This document shows, in pieces, positions 1 through 11,026 of a DNA stretch of 64,000 bases. Every line of letters starts with the position of its first letter. Within the stretch, counting starts at the first letter, position 1. The stretch is from Narthecium ossifragum (lineage: Eukaryota; Streptophyta; Magnoliopsida; Dioscoreales; Nartheciaceae): positions 6,300,896-6,364,895 of the forward strand of contig OY986963.1 in the NCBI GenBank assembly GCA_963920575.1, written 5' to 3'. The notes beneath the pieces are model-generated. The model saw only the letters and a list, made by a program, of their open reading frames with translations, did not search any database and was not told the DNA's origin. The position numbers and the translations under genes were made by a program.

Positions 1-249
1 CTTGAAAATTAATTAGATATATAATATATATATATACTTGTAATTTGTAAATAGTCTTTATTCTAAACGGGTAAAACGGGTTACCCGTTACGCAAAAACT
101 TAAACACCCATTACCCGACCCGGTATTATTGTAACGGGTCGGGTCAGACCCGATCCGTTTACGACTACCTTATGAACTGCCCGTTAAGGATCGGGTCGGG
201 TTAATTTTTCGGGTCGAAACGGATTACCCAACCCGTTGTACACCCCTAA
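1..249. repeat. ACCCG/CGGGT-rich repeat, probable end of a DNA transposon
   Basis: From about 61 to 245 the sequence is dominated by repeated ACCCG and CGGGT words in both orientations and stops at the motif TACACCCCTA near 240-249. Plant hAT-type non-autonomous elements often carry such words and a terminal TAGGGGTGTA (here reversed). The left end lies outside the window or is not recognisable, and no target duplication could be seen, so the hAT assignment is an inference. Confidence 0.35.
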
Positions 250-428
250 TCACTATGACAACTCATCATATAAATGCCATAAAATACGAATCTAGATAGA
301 TCTCAACAGCTATCTTCGCTTAGATTTCAACTTAGAACCATGCATGACGTAACATTAAAAAGTTTATTGACCAAATTAAGATGCATGTTAATTACTGTTT
401 CTTGTTCTTTATTTGACAAAGTAGATGT

Positions 429-432
<4 letters not shown>

Positions 433-491
<59 letters not shown>
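433..491. repeat. (AT)n microsatellite
   Basis: Uninterrupted AT dinucleotide run of nearly 60 bp, flanked by ordinary AT-rich spacer. The apparent Tyr/Ile-repeat reading frames across it are artefacts. Confidence 0.95.
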
Positions 492-494
<3 letters not shown>

Positions 495-2520
495 CGAGTC
501 CATTGCATGTTCATTCCTGGAAGAAGGCATGAAAGCGACGCATGATGACTTCTTTCTTTTAGCTGGAAGACTTGCAGTGAAGCATGTCGGAGTGAGTGCG
601 TTGAAAAGATAATCACCAGCCACCCATACATACAGATGGCTCTATACAACTCAAACTAAGAAAAAATAGATACATCCAGTATGAATACGTAAATTCCATC
701 TTAATTGATCATACTTTCCTTCTTAAGCTTTAGATATATTGTAATTAAACAGTTGATATATCATTGTCATCAAGTCTTCTATACCTATAGTATGATCAAA
801 ACATATAGATTATAAACACGTACATATCTACATGCATCATAGATAGTTTGTTTCTTATTTGGACACGTAACTAACAACATACCCATGAGGCCAGCCATGA
901 AGGATGATCAAAGAGGGAACCTGGAGTCTGGAGGTGATGGCAGATTGGCATGGCCGGAACTTTAAAGAGGTCCACTTTTTGAGTAGTACTTCCGGCCGGC
1001 GACGAGAAAATTAACCACGGCCGGCCACCTTTTTGTTCATGCATGGTGTTATAAGCTAGTAAGTCACACTCACACGTGCTGACCGACATCTATCGTACAA
1101 CTCATGCACGTACACCAACTCAATCCCCATGCACGCGTGCACGTGGACCCCGCACGTGCGATGTGTCGGAAAGCTAGGGTGGCCGCCGAAAGAGAGAGAT
1201 CTCATGCATGGAGCTTCCAATTAGAACCAGATATGAGATCAGCTTAAAGTCAGCCACCAACCCTAATCTATATATATATTATGTAAAGAATCATGCATGC
1301 ATCTCAGCAGAGATCTTTTTAAAGATAAATAAGTAGTATGTGCTGAAAATTACACGATATTATATATATATCTCTTCTTGTTTACATGGTTTCCTTCTTC
1401 CGACCAAATAATTAATTCAAGCTGTTGTGTACGTCTTGGTCTTCTATCTCTAGATCTCATGAGCTATCGATCTCTATATATCCCTCTTTGTGTATGCTTA
1501 TTATATGTATTAATGAACTAATACATGCGTCTCATAGATCGAGCAGGCCAAATGATCGATCACTTAATTTCCTTCTTAGAGGATGTGTTCTACGTACTGA
1601 TTATACCCATCAATCCAGATCAGTAATATATGGAGCATTATTGAGAATTGTCAATGGAACCTCTTCCTATATATTAAGCTGTTGCCCATGACTGATCATT
1701 CATTCCTAATGGAAGTGGTAGATAGGGATGAATTGTGACAATGCAAGAATTAAATCGGCATTCAGCCTATGATATGCCATGCTAGCTAGCTTGCCTATAT
1801 AAAATATTATACTAATATAGACAGAAGGGAGGAAGTTGGCGCTGGGAACACATCAATCATGCAAGCTAGCATTAATTAGTATCTATCAGAGGAAAACTAT
1901 ATATAAATAGGCCGATTTGATCAGTATTTTATGGAAGAATGAGTATTAGAATGAGTTAATTTGTCTACTTATAAATTCAATGAACACAAGAACACTGCTG
2001 GAAGCTAATTAGAGCTACAAAATTATTGAAAGGTTCATGAAGACCAAAAACTTAAACTATATATAGTCATTAATTGTAGGGATATGTATACTATATAGGG
2101 TCTTAATTCTTCTAGCGTGACGTTAGCGTTCCTTTCAAAGATATTAAATCTGTGCGCTTGGTTTTGATTGGAGTACTGCAGAGCGCTAGCTTCTTTTGGA
2201 AATAATTAAAAGGGAACTTTATAGAGATGTTTGAGCGAGCTAAGCATTGATGTTGGAATATGGATGATCCTTCTTTGTTCCTAACAACACGTGTGACGTC
2301 CCACCTAACAATGACATTTCTAATGGGGTGTTTGTGGACCTCTTTGGATAAAGTCACCACACAGCTGTGATTTGTTGTGGAGATTATTAATTGAGATATC
2401 TAAGTGGAGATGAGCTCATCAACATCATATATATATACACACAAAAATATATAATATATATATATATGAACATTTAATTAATGAAGGAATGGTTTGATGG
2501 AGCCATGCATGATTCAAACT
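492..2520. other. AT-rich intergenic spacer, no gene seen
   Basis: Short reading frames only, with no recognisable protein motif, no splice-linked coding chain and no RNA gene. Many GATC, CATGCATG and AGCTAGC words give it the look of ordinary plant spacer. It could hold the promoter of a gene outside the window, but nothing here shows that. Confidence 0.6.
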
Positions 2521-2541
2521 CTCATCTTCGATCGATCTGCT

Positions 2542-2560
2542 AGCTCTAATATCATGTTAA
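2542..2560 (-). mobile_element. Ty1-copia LTR end and primer-binding-site remnant
   Basis: Read on the minus strand this is TTAACATGATATTAGAGCT. Copia elements commonly end their LTR in TAACA followed by a primer-binding site TGGTATCAGAGC for initiator tRNA-Met; 10 of those 12 bases match here. No LTR body or pol gene is recognisable beside it, so it is at most a decayed fragment. Confidence 0.35.
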
Positions 2561-2963
2561 TGCCAATAATGTCATCACGAATCGACCCAGAGAAGCTTAT
2601 AATTAAGTATGACACAGATGATCAGTTTAGCGTATTTATTTATATATATTCTAGCTAACATCGACAATGTCAGACTGTGAAACAAATTTATAAAATTTTC
2701 TACCGCGTGAATTTATAGATTTATATTTTAGTCTGACATGCATTATATATATATATATATATTGTTGATGTGAGATCACTGTAACCATATATACCTATAA
2801 GTTTAAGCTTTTAGCAGTATCATTCAAAAAAATGGTGGAACAGCAAACAATAAATATTATCAAGTCAGACAAATTCAGAAAGTAGTTCATCATTTGGCCG
2901 ACGACGGGATTTGGTGTCCGGTATTGTAGACAAAACAACAGATCTATCTATCTGGTCATGCAA

Positions 2964-3166
2964 TCTTATCTATAACATGATGGTTATAAGTTAATTAATC
3001 ATTATGTTGTCCTTATATGGAGCCTATATGGAGAGAGTCATTCTACGTGAAGCCCACAAGGAGAGGGAGAATAGTTGGGGAGAGTTAGTGGGAGGAGAGA
3101 GGGGGGGGGGTCAATGGAGAGTTATTGTAGGAGGTGACTATCATGTCGGTTGACATGGCCGGCCCA

Positions 3167-3170
<4 letters not shown>
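2964..3170 (+). mobile_element. Short Helitron-like element, copy D (degraded 3' end)
   Basis: It starts A|TCTTATCT and shares the internal words GGTTATAAGTTAA and TTGTCCT with the copies at 22695, 43040 and 53241. Near the 3' end a perfect hairpin is formed by CATGTC (3142-3147), loop GGTT and GACATG (3152-3157). The expected terminal CTAG is not intact (the sequence reads CCCAGTG). An (AT)n microsatellite begins exactly at the expected 3' terminus. Assignment rests on similarity to the better copies. Confidence 0.45.

Positions 3171-3244
<74 letters not shown>
3170..3244. repeat. (AT)n microsatellite
   Basis: About 75 bp of pure AT dinucleotide repeat, directly after the 3' end of the Helitron-like copy at 2964-3170. 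Confidence 0.95.
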
Positions 3245-3246
<2 letters not shown>

Positions 3247-3247
<1 letters not shown>

Positions 3248-3435
3248 ATCATGTGTATTATATCAGGTGACTAAGGATACCCGATCCAAGTTATGTCCTG
3301 ATATATCAGGCGATTGAGATGAAATAGCGTGAAAGGAAATAGTGGAGGGTGATGATTAGTAGGTGGCTAAGAGGGAGAGAGAGGAGTATGGGGGTGGTAA
3401 TTACCCGTGCCAGGTGGCATGCGTGGCTCTCCTAA
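3247..3435 (+). mobile_element. Helitron-like 3' end, copy E
   Basis: The 3' end shows the Helitron arrangement: stem TGCCA (3408-3412), loop GG, stem TGGCA (3415-3419), then CTAA at 3432-3435 followed by T, fitting the family rule CTRR|T. The purine-rich GAGAGGAG interior resembles the other copies. The 5' end is uncertain, so the start given is approximate. Confidence 0.4.
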
Positions 3436-3574
3436 TATATATATTTCGTAAGCCTCTTTCTTCTTATTTTAACTCTCCTCCTGCATTATTTATATATATA
3501 GGTTGCTGCCCACCCTACTGTTTGGTGTTCATTATTGGGGTTGGCTCATATTAATGAAGACATGGATCTGCATC

Positions 3575-3860
3575 TGGACCATGACACATGAAGCACATCA
3601 TCAATCATCATTATCTCATCTCCTCTTCTGAGATCTGACAGCACTAAGCTTATGTGTTAGTGTCCCAGCTCGCTCTCTCTCTCTCTCTCTCACCTGACAG
3701 CTCTAAGCTTATGTGTGAGTGTCCCAGCTCGCTCGCGTTCTGTCTCTCTCTCTCAATGACACATGAAACACATTATCAATCATCATCATCTCATCTCCTC
3801 TCTGAGACCTGACAGCTCTAAGCTTTTGTTTTAGTGTCCCAGCTCGCTCTCTCTCTCTCC
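3575..3860. repeat. Compound tandem repeat with (CT)n tracts
   Basis: Three degenerate units share the words CTGACAGC, TAAGCTTATGTG and GTGTCCCAGCTCGCTC, each followed by a CT-dinucleotide run. The first and third units also begin with the same ACACATGAARCACAT and ATCATCATCT stretch, so the array looks like a long unit, a short unit and a long unit. No coding potential is seen. Confidence 0.8.
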
Positions 3861-3920
3861 GGACCACCATAGTAGCATACATTCCTCTTCAGCTATACTT
3901 TCATCTCACTGTTTATAGTT

Positions 3921-3948
3921 AGAGAGAGAGAGAGAGACAGAGACAGAG
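3921..3948. repeat. (GA)n microsatellite
   Basis: AG dinucleotide run with two CAG interruptions at its end. Confidence 0.9.
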
Positions 3949-4489
3949 GTCTATTATGTTTCATTGTCTCATGTGTTCAGTGCAGCTGTTGAGAGGAGCC
4001 ATTCACGTATACAGAGTCTACTGTGGTGACATGTTCCTGCATGGGAAGTAATGCTGCGTTTGGGAATCTCTAGTAATGGCTTTAGCCGCTTTACAGTGAA
4101 GCGTACCATGAATGCAGGCTGGGGCCATCCCTTCGGCAGCTGGCATACCCTAATTTGTAGCAGAGCCGCAGAGGGGGAATGCATGACATCAAAGATTATT
4201 GCTCAAAGGATTAGCTAGTATGCAGATGACGCGTCAACTAATGCACGTCGATCGATGATCTATAAGATCTGGCAAATTACATCCAGGTAAGGAACCTATC
4301 TAGCTACCAAGTTCCCCGTAATCTCAATCAAGAAGACACTCGGGTTAAGGCAAATGTACTTTTACTTATTTGTTTGTATACCTTCAACGATGCATGCATG
4401 CACACATTGTCATTGTTGAGACGTGGAGTCTAATCACTCGCCATATTATGTCACGGATCCCAATATATAGCGCTGTGCAGAGCTATTGG

Positions 4490-4700
4490 GATCGACATTG
4501 TTGAGATGAAATACTAGAGTATGAGGGTTTACATGGACGGTCATCATATGTAACATGTAATTTGATGTTTTGCTTATGAGATAGTGAAGAACTCCAACGA
4601 CTCTGTGAATATAGCTCTATTTTAGGATGAATAGTGTAAATCTGTGTATTTTGTGTAGTGCTTTCTTTTCTCTCTCTCACACGCACAAATAATCTTTAAC
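4490..4700. mobile_element. Ty1-copia-type LTR remnant
   Basis: This stretch runs parallel to the LTR at 7438-7658: both contain in order ATATGAGGG (here GTATGAGGG), a GGGCGGCCGTCAT-like word (GGACGGTCATCAT here), CTCCA(A/G)CGACTCTGTG, a GTAAAT/GTGTAAAT word, TGTGT...TGCTT and a CT-rich end. Copia LTRs of plants often have this R-U5 order. It is decayed and has no coding region attached. Confidence 0.5.
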
Positions 4701-6900
4701 ACACATATGACTATATTAATTCTAACAAATTAATTGAATATGTGGTGTAGAGTGCGGACCAAATTCTATTATTGGACATGACTATGGAATGGAATGAATG
4801 TACACAAGGGATGAACTGGCATCCATTATCATCATGAAGGAAGGACATTTTGTTACTTCTCTTGAGGACCTTCAATTTCTGAAACAAGATCGAGTGCTAG
4901 ATCTCTTGTTCCTTCAAGTGACATGTGAAAAATAACAAACTGCTTGCAATTCAAGAAAACCATATGTTTGCTTTTAGATCTCTTTAGTGAGATATAATGC
5001 TCGATCGTAGACTGATGCTATTCTAGCATGGCAATGAACAATGCTGAATTATTAGCTGCAATATGGTACTCCTCCTTGTACGCGGTCTCTACTGTTGTTT
5101 AATGGAGAGTTGTACCGGTGCTGTTTTCAACACATGCATGCATCAATTCAAGAACGAGAATAGAACCTTTCAGGACGGCAGAGCATCAATAATTGAAAGA
5201 AGATTACCTTTAAAGGCCTGTCAAGAGAGGTCATGCATGTACTACATATGAAATGGATTCTTACATGTGTCACAGGTGAATATTGAATTGATCTGAACGG
5301 ATTCAAATTAACCATCAACCTCTGCTCTGATCTGATGCTCATAGGAAACGAGTGAGTTTTTATATGTATATAATTAATAGTTCCGCATGCTAAAAAATTA
5401 TGATATTGGTTATTTGATGGATGCATTTGGGCAAAAAGTGCAAAATTCTAAATGATTGTTTGGAATCATGTGAAGCATATATCAATCAAGACTACGTGGT
5501 TAAGAGGGAAACTTTGATGTTTCATTTCCACTAATAATCTATCAAAAAATCTCATCATCACCTTCGTGGTCACAATTTAAGCTCGTGCAACACGAAAATA
5601 TATGTGTACATCTAAATCAAAGATGGAGTTTTCACTTGAATTTCCAACAAAAAGTTATTCTTCATAAAATTCAAAAAGGTTTGCTTAACCGGCCTAACCG
5701 GCTATCTTTGATGCATTGAACATGGAAGTTGGAAGGAATAATAAAAACCCCGTAACTTTCAAAAAAGTTGCTAATATTCTTCTCCTCATCAACTCGATTT
5801 TTATCAACTTTATAGCTCTTTCTCATTCATTTTGGTAGACTTTGAATGTACACCATCCACTCCTCCATGCATGGATTCCAATCCATCCTAGAAACTAGAA
5901 ATTAAATGGCTGTCACCATGCTGAAGTTAGGTAGACAATTCTCTTCTCCATACGTGTTGCACCTCAACTTAAAAAAAAATATAAAAAAAATAGCAACCAT
6001 TACGTACGTAATTGATGACATCTAATGGCCAACTTATTAATGGAGAGATGTGTCACCACCTCCTTCAAGTAGTTGGTGGAGTATCCAACGGAAATGCCTT
6101 CATTAGACGTACGTTGAAGAAACCTCACAAGCTGCCAATTAACTTCTCTAACTTGATTAGTATATATAGGGAGCTGTCATGGCTATATATATATATATAT
6201 GGTATCCCTCACGGCTCTATTGGGGCATTGACTGATGCTTTTGTGGACAGTTTCATAGATTAGAATGTGAGCTTTTGATTTGATGATAAGATGAATGATG
6301 GAAGAGTCTTTGACTGTAAGGTTGGATGGCATTGGTGTTTTTGTTAGAATGTTAAGACATTTAGTACATGTCGAGAGGGACATCGTCAACTAATTAGGTT
6401 TAATTGGTGAAGAGAGGACCCACATGTACCCCAAATCAGCTGCAATTAGGGCAGATCGACCATGACTTAAGGTGGATCTATAAATTAGTCGATTTGGACT
6501 TAAAATGGTTCAGTACTTAATTCCTACCGCGCGACTTAATTCATTGCCGGTTATCTTTGAATGAATTGTCGCCGTCGTCATTATATTAGGGTTTTTAATC
6601 TAAATAACATCATATAATTAAGAAGATGTCAAGAAGCTAATTAATAGTATGAATGACTTTTGTTACCTCTGAAATCATAATCTCGTACGTTATTGATGCA
6701 TGTGCTAATCAACTTCTGATATGCTAATTAATTAAGAGGAGAGTCTCGAGCACATGAGATGGCGGGTGTTTCTACCAAGGCCCTGCTTGGTCCAACCCAG
6801 GATTTTTGGCCAGGTTGGGTTTGGGTCCATATATTTTTAAGTATGTGATGGATTTCGATATTGATTACTAACTATCATGATGAAAGCCTAGTGCAATGCT
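4701..6900. other. Intergenic spacer, no gene seen
   Basis: AT-rich DNA with short reading frames that match nothing I recognise and lack linked exons. A short AT run lies at 6183-6201. No RNA gene, terminal repeat or clear transposon boundary was found. Confidence 0.6.
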
Positions 6901-6911
6901 AGTTTGCCTTA

Positions 6912-7815
6912 TTGGGGGAGGTTTGTGAGGAGGCAGCTGGACATGGACATATAGACTACCTCCACCTGCAACTGGCGGGCTTGTGGTGCACTACCGGGCC
7001 CTTCCTGGTGTCCGATATGTCATATGGTGTGTACGCTTTCAACTTTAGCTCTTTTGAGGACATGACTGCGGTCTTGACTGGGGGACCATCGTCGGTGGCC
7101 GGAACGTTCCTCTCCCTTATCCGTTGGAGACCGAGTTTCCAACCTTTCCGGCCCGGAGTGCAATTATGCTTCATCCCAGTTTGGGTCCGCTTTCATGACT
7201 TGCCAATGGAATATTTTCGAAGGAAGCCTTCATTGGTACCCCCATATTGATCGACTATTCGACCGGCCTAATGGGAAGGTCAAATATGCTCCAGCGTGCA
7301 TAGAAATCGACGTGATGAAACCAGTCCCTGTTGAGTTTATGGAGCCTGATCATTTCGGACCCGACCATGACCCACTACGCAGAGTTGACGGGGTTCGGGG
7401 CAGCGCCCCCGGAACAAAAATGAATTTGAAGATCCGTTGATAGGGGTAGTTTATGTAATTTTCTATACCCTATGTGTCGAAACCCTAGGATATGAGGGTG
7501 TGTATGGGCGGCCGTCATTGAATGATGTAATCTGGCTCTTTGCCTCTGAAAAAAAAAAACCTCCAGCGACTCTGTGGACGTAACCCTATTCTGGAGTGAA
7601 CCACGTAAATATTGTGTCTGTGCTTGCTTCTTCTTCCTCTCTCTTCTAGATCCTAACAGTCCCCCCTGCCATTATTGGAGATGGTTTGGTGGGTGTCGTG
7701 TCGACCCACCCACGGACCCATCGCTAGAAGTTTATTTATGAACGTGCGGTGATATGCCCAAACTGTGGTAGGATTGGCCATCTTCGTCGCCATTTCACTT
7801 ATGACCGGCAGTAGT
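6912..7815 (+). pseudogene. LINE ORF1-type DUF4283/zinc-knuckle pseudogene
   Basis: The reading at 6912-7250 has the DUF4283 pattern typical of plant LINE ORF1: YGVYAFNFSSFEDM, a VLTGGP-like motif, LIRWRPSF and VWVRFHDLPMEYF near its end. The continuation is in another frame at 7195-7440 (KVKYAPACIEIDVMKPVP, the usual segment before the zinc knuckle), so a frameshift lies near 7200-7250. At 7757-7800 a degenerate CCHC knuckle reads ICPNCGRIGH with the last cysteine position changed. An LTR-like insertion separates the parts. No reverse transcriptase follows, so this is an ORF1 fragment and not a functional gene. Confidence 0.6.
7438..7658 (-). mobile_element. Copia-type solo LTR inside the DUF4283 pseudogene
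   Basis: The 221-bp segment starts TGATAGGGG and ends TAGATCCTAACA; read on the minus strand it begins TGTTAGGATCTAGAAG. LTR ends of the form TG...CA with a short inverted repeat (TGWTAGG) are therefore present. The interior has the CTCTGTGGACGTAACCC and CCACGTAAAT words common near copia LTR polyadenylation regions, and an 11-A run at 7549-7559. The flanks TCCGT and GTCCC do not form a clean 5-bp target duplication, so the boundaries are approximate. Confidence 0.5.
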
Positions 7816-9004
7816 GGGTCCTGATCAAAGGTTATACATGCAAAAGGCCACTTGCTCCATATCAATGGTTATACATGCAGGCGAGGAGGACCTTGAGGAT
7901 CTGGGTATCATGGAAGCTGCATGCATCCGAGTGGGGAAAGGGGTAGCCCGGCTCGGAAGATCCAACCCACTTGTTATCCCATGTGGGCTAGCTAAGCGAC
8001 CTGGGTCTAAGAAGATGGAGCCCGATGCAGATTATTTACCTGGCCACTTGAATGAGGCCCAAAAGGTTAGAAGAATCATGGAGAAAGATAATGGGGGCAT
8101 CTCCCCTTGGGGATTAGGGAACGAGGGACCACCACCAAACTCTCATAGCCTCATAGGGAGGAGCACCTAGCTACCCTCTGGTATGGAGCAGGATGCGGCC
8201 GATCACCCCAACCCAGGACCAGCGCTCGCTGGCATGGAGTGTGATATGGGTGACCCCCCTGACCCATACAACACATGGTGGAGCAGAGAATGAGGCAATG
8301 GAGGAAGAGGCATGGAGGAAATATGTGAGGACCTGTCCCTCTACTCCCTGGTCGACCGGCTGGGTCGGCTCCGTGGCTCGTTTGCTATTTTCGCGTCGAG
8401 CGCGTGATATGATAAAACGCATTGTTTCTTGGACCGCAAGGGCAATTTGGTAAATTATGCATTATCGGTTTGTTTCACACATGCGTGTGCACACACTGAC
8501 CGTGTTTGTGTTAATGTTTGATTAGAACGGTTAGGTGGACCCGGAATCGAAAGATCCTGGATTGGGCTTGTGTTTTAGCCCAAGTCTAGCTTTCTGGGCG
8601 AAGGGGATCGATCTTCCCTTGCTAAGGAGATCGATCTTTTAGCGCCTGAAAGCTAAGTCGGTTCGTCATGAAAGATCGATCTCTTTTTGTGAAGAGATCA
8701 GTCTCTCATAAGGCGGTTCGTACGTCTATAGAACGAACGAGACTCCCTTCTTTGATTCTTCAAATCCGCGTTCTGGAGTTGAGATCTGGCTGGATTTGGA
8801 GGAGATTGAGGACGATCAGAGGCTTAGCAGCTGGGATTGAAGCTGCTCTAGTCTAGGTAGGGATCATACCTACGTGTTTTTTCGGATTTTGTGAGTTTGA
8901 GCTTGGATGTGGTTTGTTTTGCCTAAATCTAGTTTCCTCTGTCATAAATGAGCCTTCTAAATATACTAGGACGTTTTAGTTCTTTTGAATCGTCCATCTT
9001 CAAC
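7816..9004. other. Transposon-derived spacer without a gene
   Basis: The 118-residue open frame at 7814-8170 lies in the frame region behind the degenerate zinc knuckle and may be decayed LINE ORF1 tail; it has no recognisable fold. Around 8600-8700 the word GATCGATCT recurs at short spacing (GGGGATCGATCTTCCC, GGAGATCGATCTTTT, AAAGATCGATCTC), a pattern seen in LTR-retrotransposon leader DNA. No intact gene is seen. Confidence 0.5.
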
Positions 9005-9568
9005 TCATGACGGGAACCCTTTCGACTTTTTTGTTTTTGGCAGGGCTTCAACACACTTTTCAGCCAAATTCCAACATACTTGTCCATAAGATCGTCCATC
9101 ATATGATCTGAATGTTTTTTTATCTTTCAGATCACTCATCTTCAACTTGACCATTTCTATCTTGATATCACTTTCTACAAGACTTTGCTCTTTTTTATGA
9201 TCGATTACCATATCATTGCTTGGACAATTTTATCCAAGTATATTGAACATCTCCAGCTTATCACTGGATGAATTTTGTTCATCGACCATTTCCATAATAT
9301 TGTTTGGACCATTTGTCTCCACTAGATTGTTCCTTATTAAACAAGGACCACTTGGATTTTGCTCTTTTGTAGATGAAGAGTTCCTTACCAGTAGAGTGAA
9401 ACCACCTTGATTTTGCAGGAAAGATGGCAGAACTCTTTTGGTCTTCTCAACTTTGAGACCTTCATATGGAGACATACTCCATTTAAGGAAACTTTGTTGA
9501 AAATCATCATCCATATGGGCACTTTCCACGCCTCTAAAAATAGTAATTCTGGGAATGCCATCTTTCAT
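9005..9568 (-). pseudogene. Unidentified ORF with one in-frame stop
   Basis: Two minus-strand open stretches (9568 to 9230 and 9211 to 9005) lie in the same frame and are separated only by one TAA at 9230-9232, giving a reading of about 188 residues. It is polar, rich in Lys, Glu, Asn and Ser, with a TATATAAAT word about 20 bp upstream of the ATG. I recognise no domain. It lies next to a LINE and other repeats, so a decayed transposon-borne gene or captured exon is likely. Codon use is not obviously that of the GC-rich host exons. Confidence 0.3.
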
Positions 9569-9909
9569 TTTGTCCCTTCTTATTTATATAGCTTCAACAC
9601 ACTGTCCCACCGGGCGTGTTAAAAAATGTTAGAACATAAATCATGCATAGCATATCGGCGAAGGGAAAAAGGTCAAAATAGTTTAACATCTAGAATCAGG
9701 AGATTGTGGTTAAGTTCTACTCATTCGAAACGAACAGAGGTGTTGAAGCTCTTGAGATTGGATGAGGAAATGGAAATGAAGTGGAAAATGGAAATGGGAA
9801 GTGGAAAGTGATGAACTATGGTAAATCTAATCCTAGGAAACTATAGATCTACTCCTATGAATAGAGTTTTTTTTTTTGAAGAGATGAGCCCGAGGGCTAA
9901 AAATTTTAT

Positions 9910-10265
9910 TTACATCACCCGAGCAAGGGCATGTAGCCCATCCTCGAGCCGCCAGTCAAAACCAGTGCTCTCAAATCTACACCACTTTGCAACCTTGTCC
10001 GTCCTAGCATTTGAGGACCTCGGTATAAACAAAACTAAAACCGACTCGAAGGAATTCATAAGTCGCGAAATTGACCTAACGATTCCTTGCAGCCCTTCGG
10101 GCCAAACTCTATGACCATTTACAATATCGACAGCGTTCTTCACATCTGACTCAATGACAATCTTGGCTCTTTGATGCGTCTTGGACCACTCCAAACCTTT
10201 AAGGATCGCTGCGAGCTCAGCTTCAACAACAGTTTCCGTCAGAAGGCACTCTCCGTGAACCCATT
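9910..10265 (-). pseudogene. LINE RNase H-like (RVT_3) fragment
   Basis: Downstream of the zf-RVT piece the minus strand reads ETVVEAELAAILKGLEW, then IVIESDVKNAVDIVNG and LFIPRSSNARTDKVAKW, the second half of the plant LINE RNase H domain with its catalytic Glu and the second Asp region. The amino-terminal part with the first catalytic Asp is missing or out of frame between about 10265 and 10345, so the domain is inactive. The reading ends just before the poly(A) tail. Confidence 0.75.
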
Positions 10266-10345
10266 CGCACCCTCCTAGGCTGTCACAGCCAATTAATTAC
10301 TCCAACAGCAGAGTAATTACTTTGGCAATCCCGAGATGCATCAAC

Positions 10346-10960
10346 CTAGCAAACCTGGTATCCCTCATTGTTTTGTGGCTGGGTGGCAGTTGCTCCCTTC
10401 CTCAGCGCTTCATCAGTAAGTCGGGCTGCTCTCCGTACCAAGAACTCCGGCGAGTCGTGCTTCCCTTCGAAAACCGAGAGATTGTGATCCTTCCATCCAA
10501 GCCAGAGTCCATATGCTATGTAGGCCTTAAGGATGCGGATCTCCGGTTGGCTGGAGGATCGGAGAAGGGCTCCGACGAGGTTCCCAGCATCCCAGTTGCA
10601 GATTCCCACCCCAACTTGTTCCAAGAGTTTGTCAATGACACTCCTCATTGCAGGGCAATCAAAGAGAACATTGGCGACTGACTCGCTATTCGCGCCATAG
10701 CGGGGACACTCATGGTCAGGAGAGATACCCAGCTTCCACAACTTCTCACGGACCGGTAGCTTCCCCCGCAAGGCCTTCCAGATGAAGGTCTTCACGCGTG
10801 GGCTCACCGGTAAACACCAGACGTTGGACCAACACTCATCCGGAACATCGCGTGAGAGGAAACAGAATCTGTGCAGCAACATCTGGTAGGCTGAGGCTGA
10901 GGTGACGGTGCCCTCTTTGTTGAAATCCCATCGCCAATCATCTGTTGCTCCAATAGCCAA
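10346..10960 (-). pseudogene. LINE zf-RVT (reverse-transcriptase zinc-binding) fragment
   Basis: The 204-residue open frame carries the zf-RVT signature of plant LINE ORF2: ASAYQMLL, WSNVWCLPVSPRVKTFIWKA, LPVREKLWKLGI, then a C-P-R-Y-G...CPAM zinc-binding segment (the expected second Cys is Tyr here). It lies inside the 5'-truncated LINE at 9869-11009 and lacks the reverse-transcriptase palm region, so it cannot act alone. Confidence 0.8.
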
Positions 10961-11026
10961 GCCTTCTATAGCCGCAACAAGGTCCGGATGGAACAGAGCA
11001 TTTAGTTTCCTCCTATGAATAGAGTT

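Larger units (their letters stand above)
9869..11009 (-). mobile_element. 5'-truncated LINE with 17-bp target duplication
   Basis: The insertion is bounded by identical 17-bp direct repeats CTCCTATGAATAGAGTT at 9852-9868 and 11010-11026. It begins on the plus strand with a poly(T) run, which is the poly(A) tail of a minus-strand element. The minus strand encodes, in order, a zinc-binding reverse-transcriptase tail and part of an RNase H domain. The endonuclease and the core of reverse transcriptase are absent, as expected for target-primed reverse transcription that stopped early. Confidence 0.9.

Noticed and set aside
327..649. Two minus-strand frames with Tyr-Ile repeats
   Set aside because: Produced entirely by the (AT)n microsatellite.
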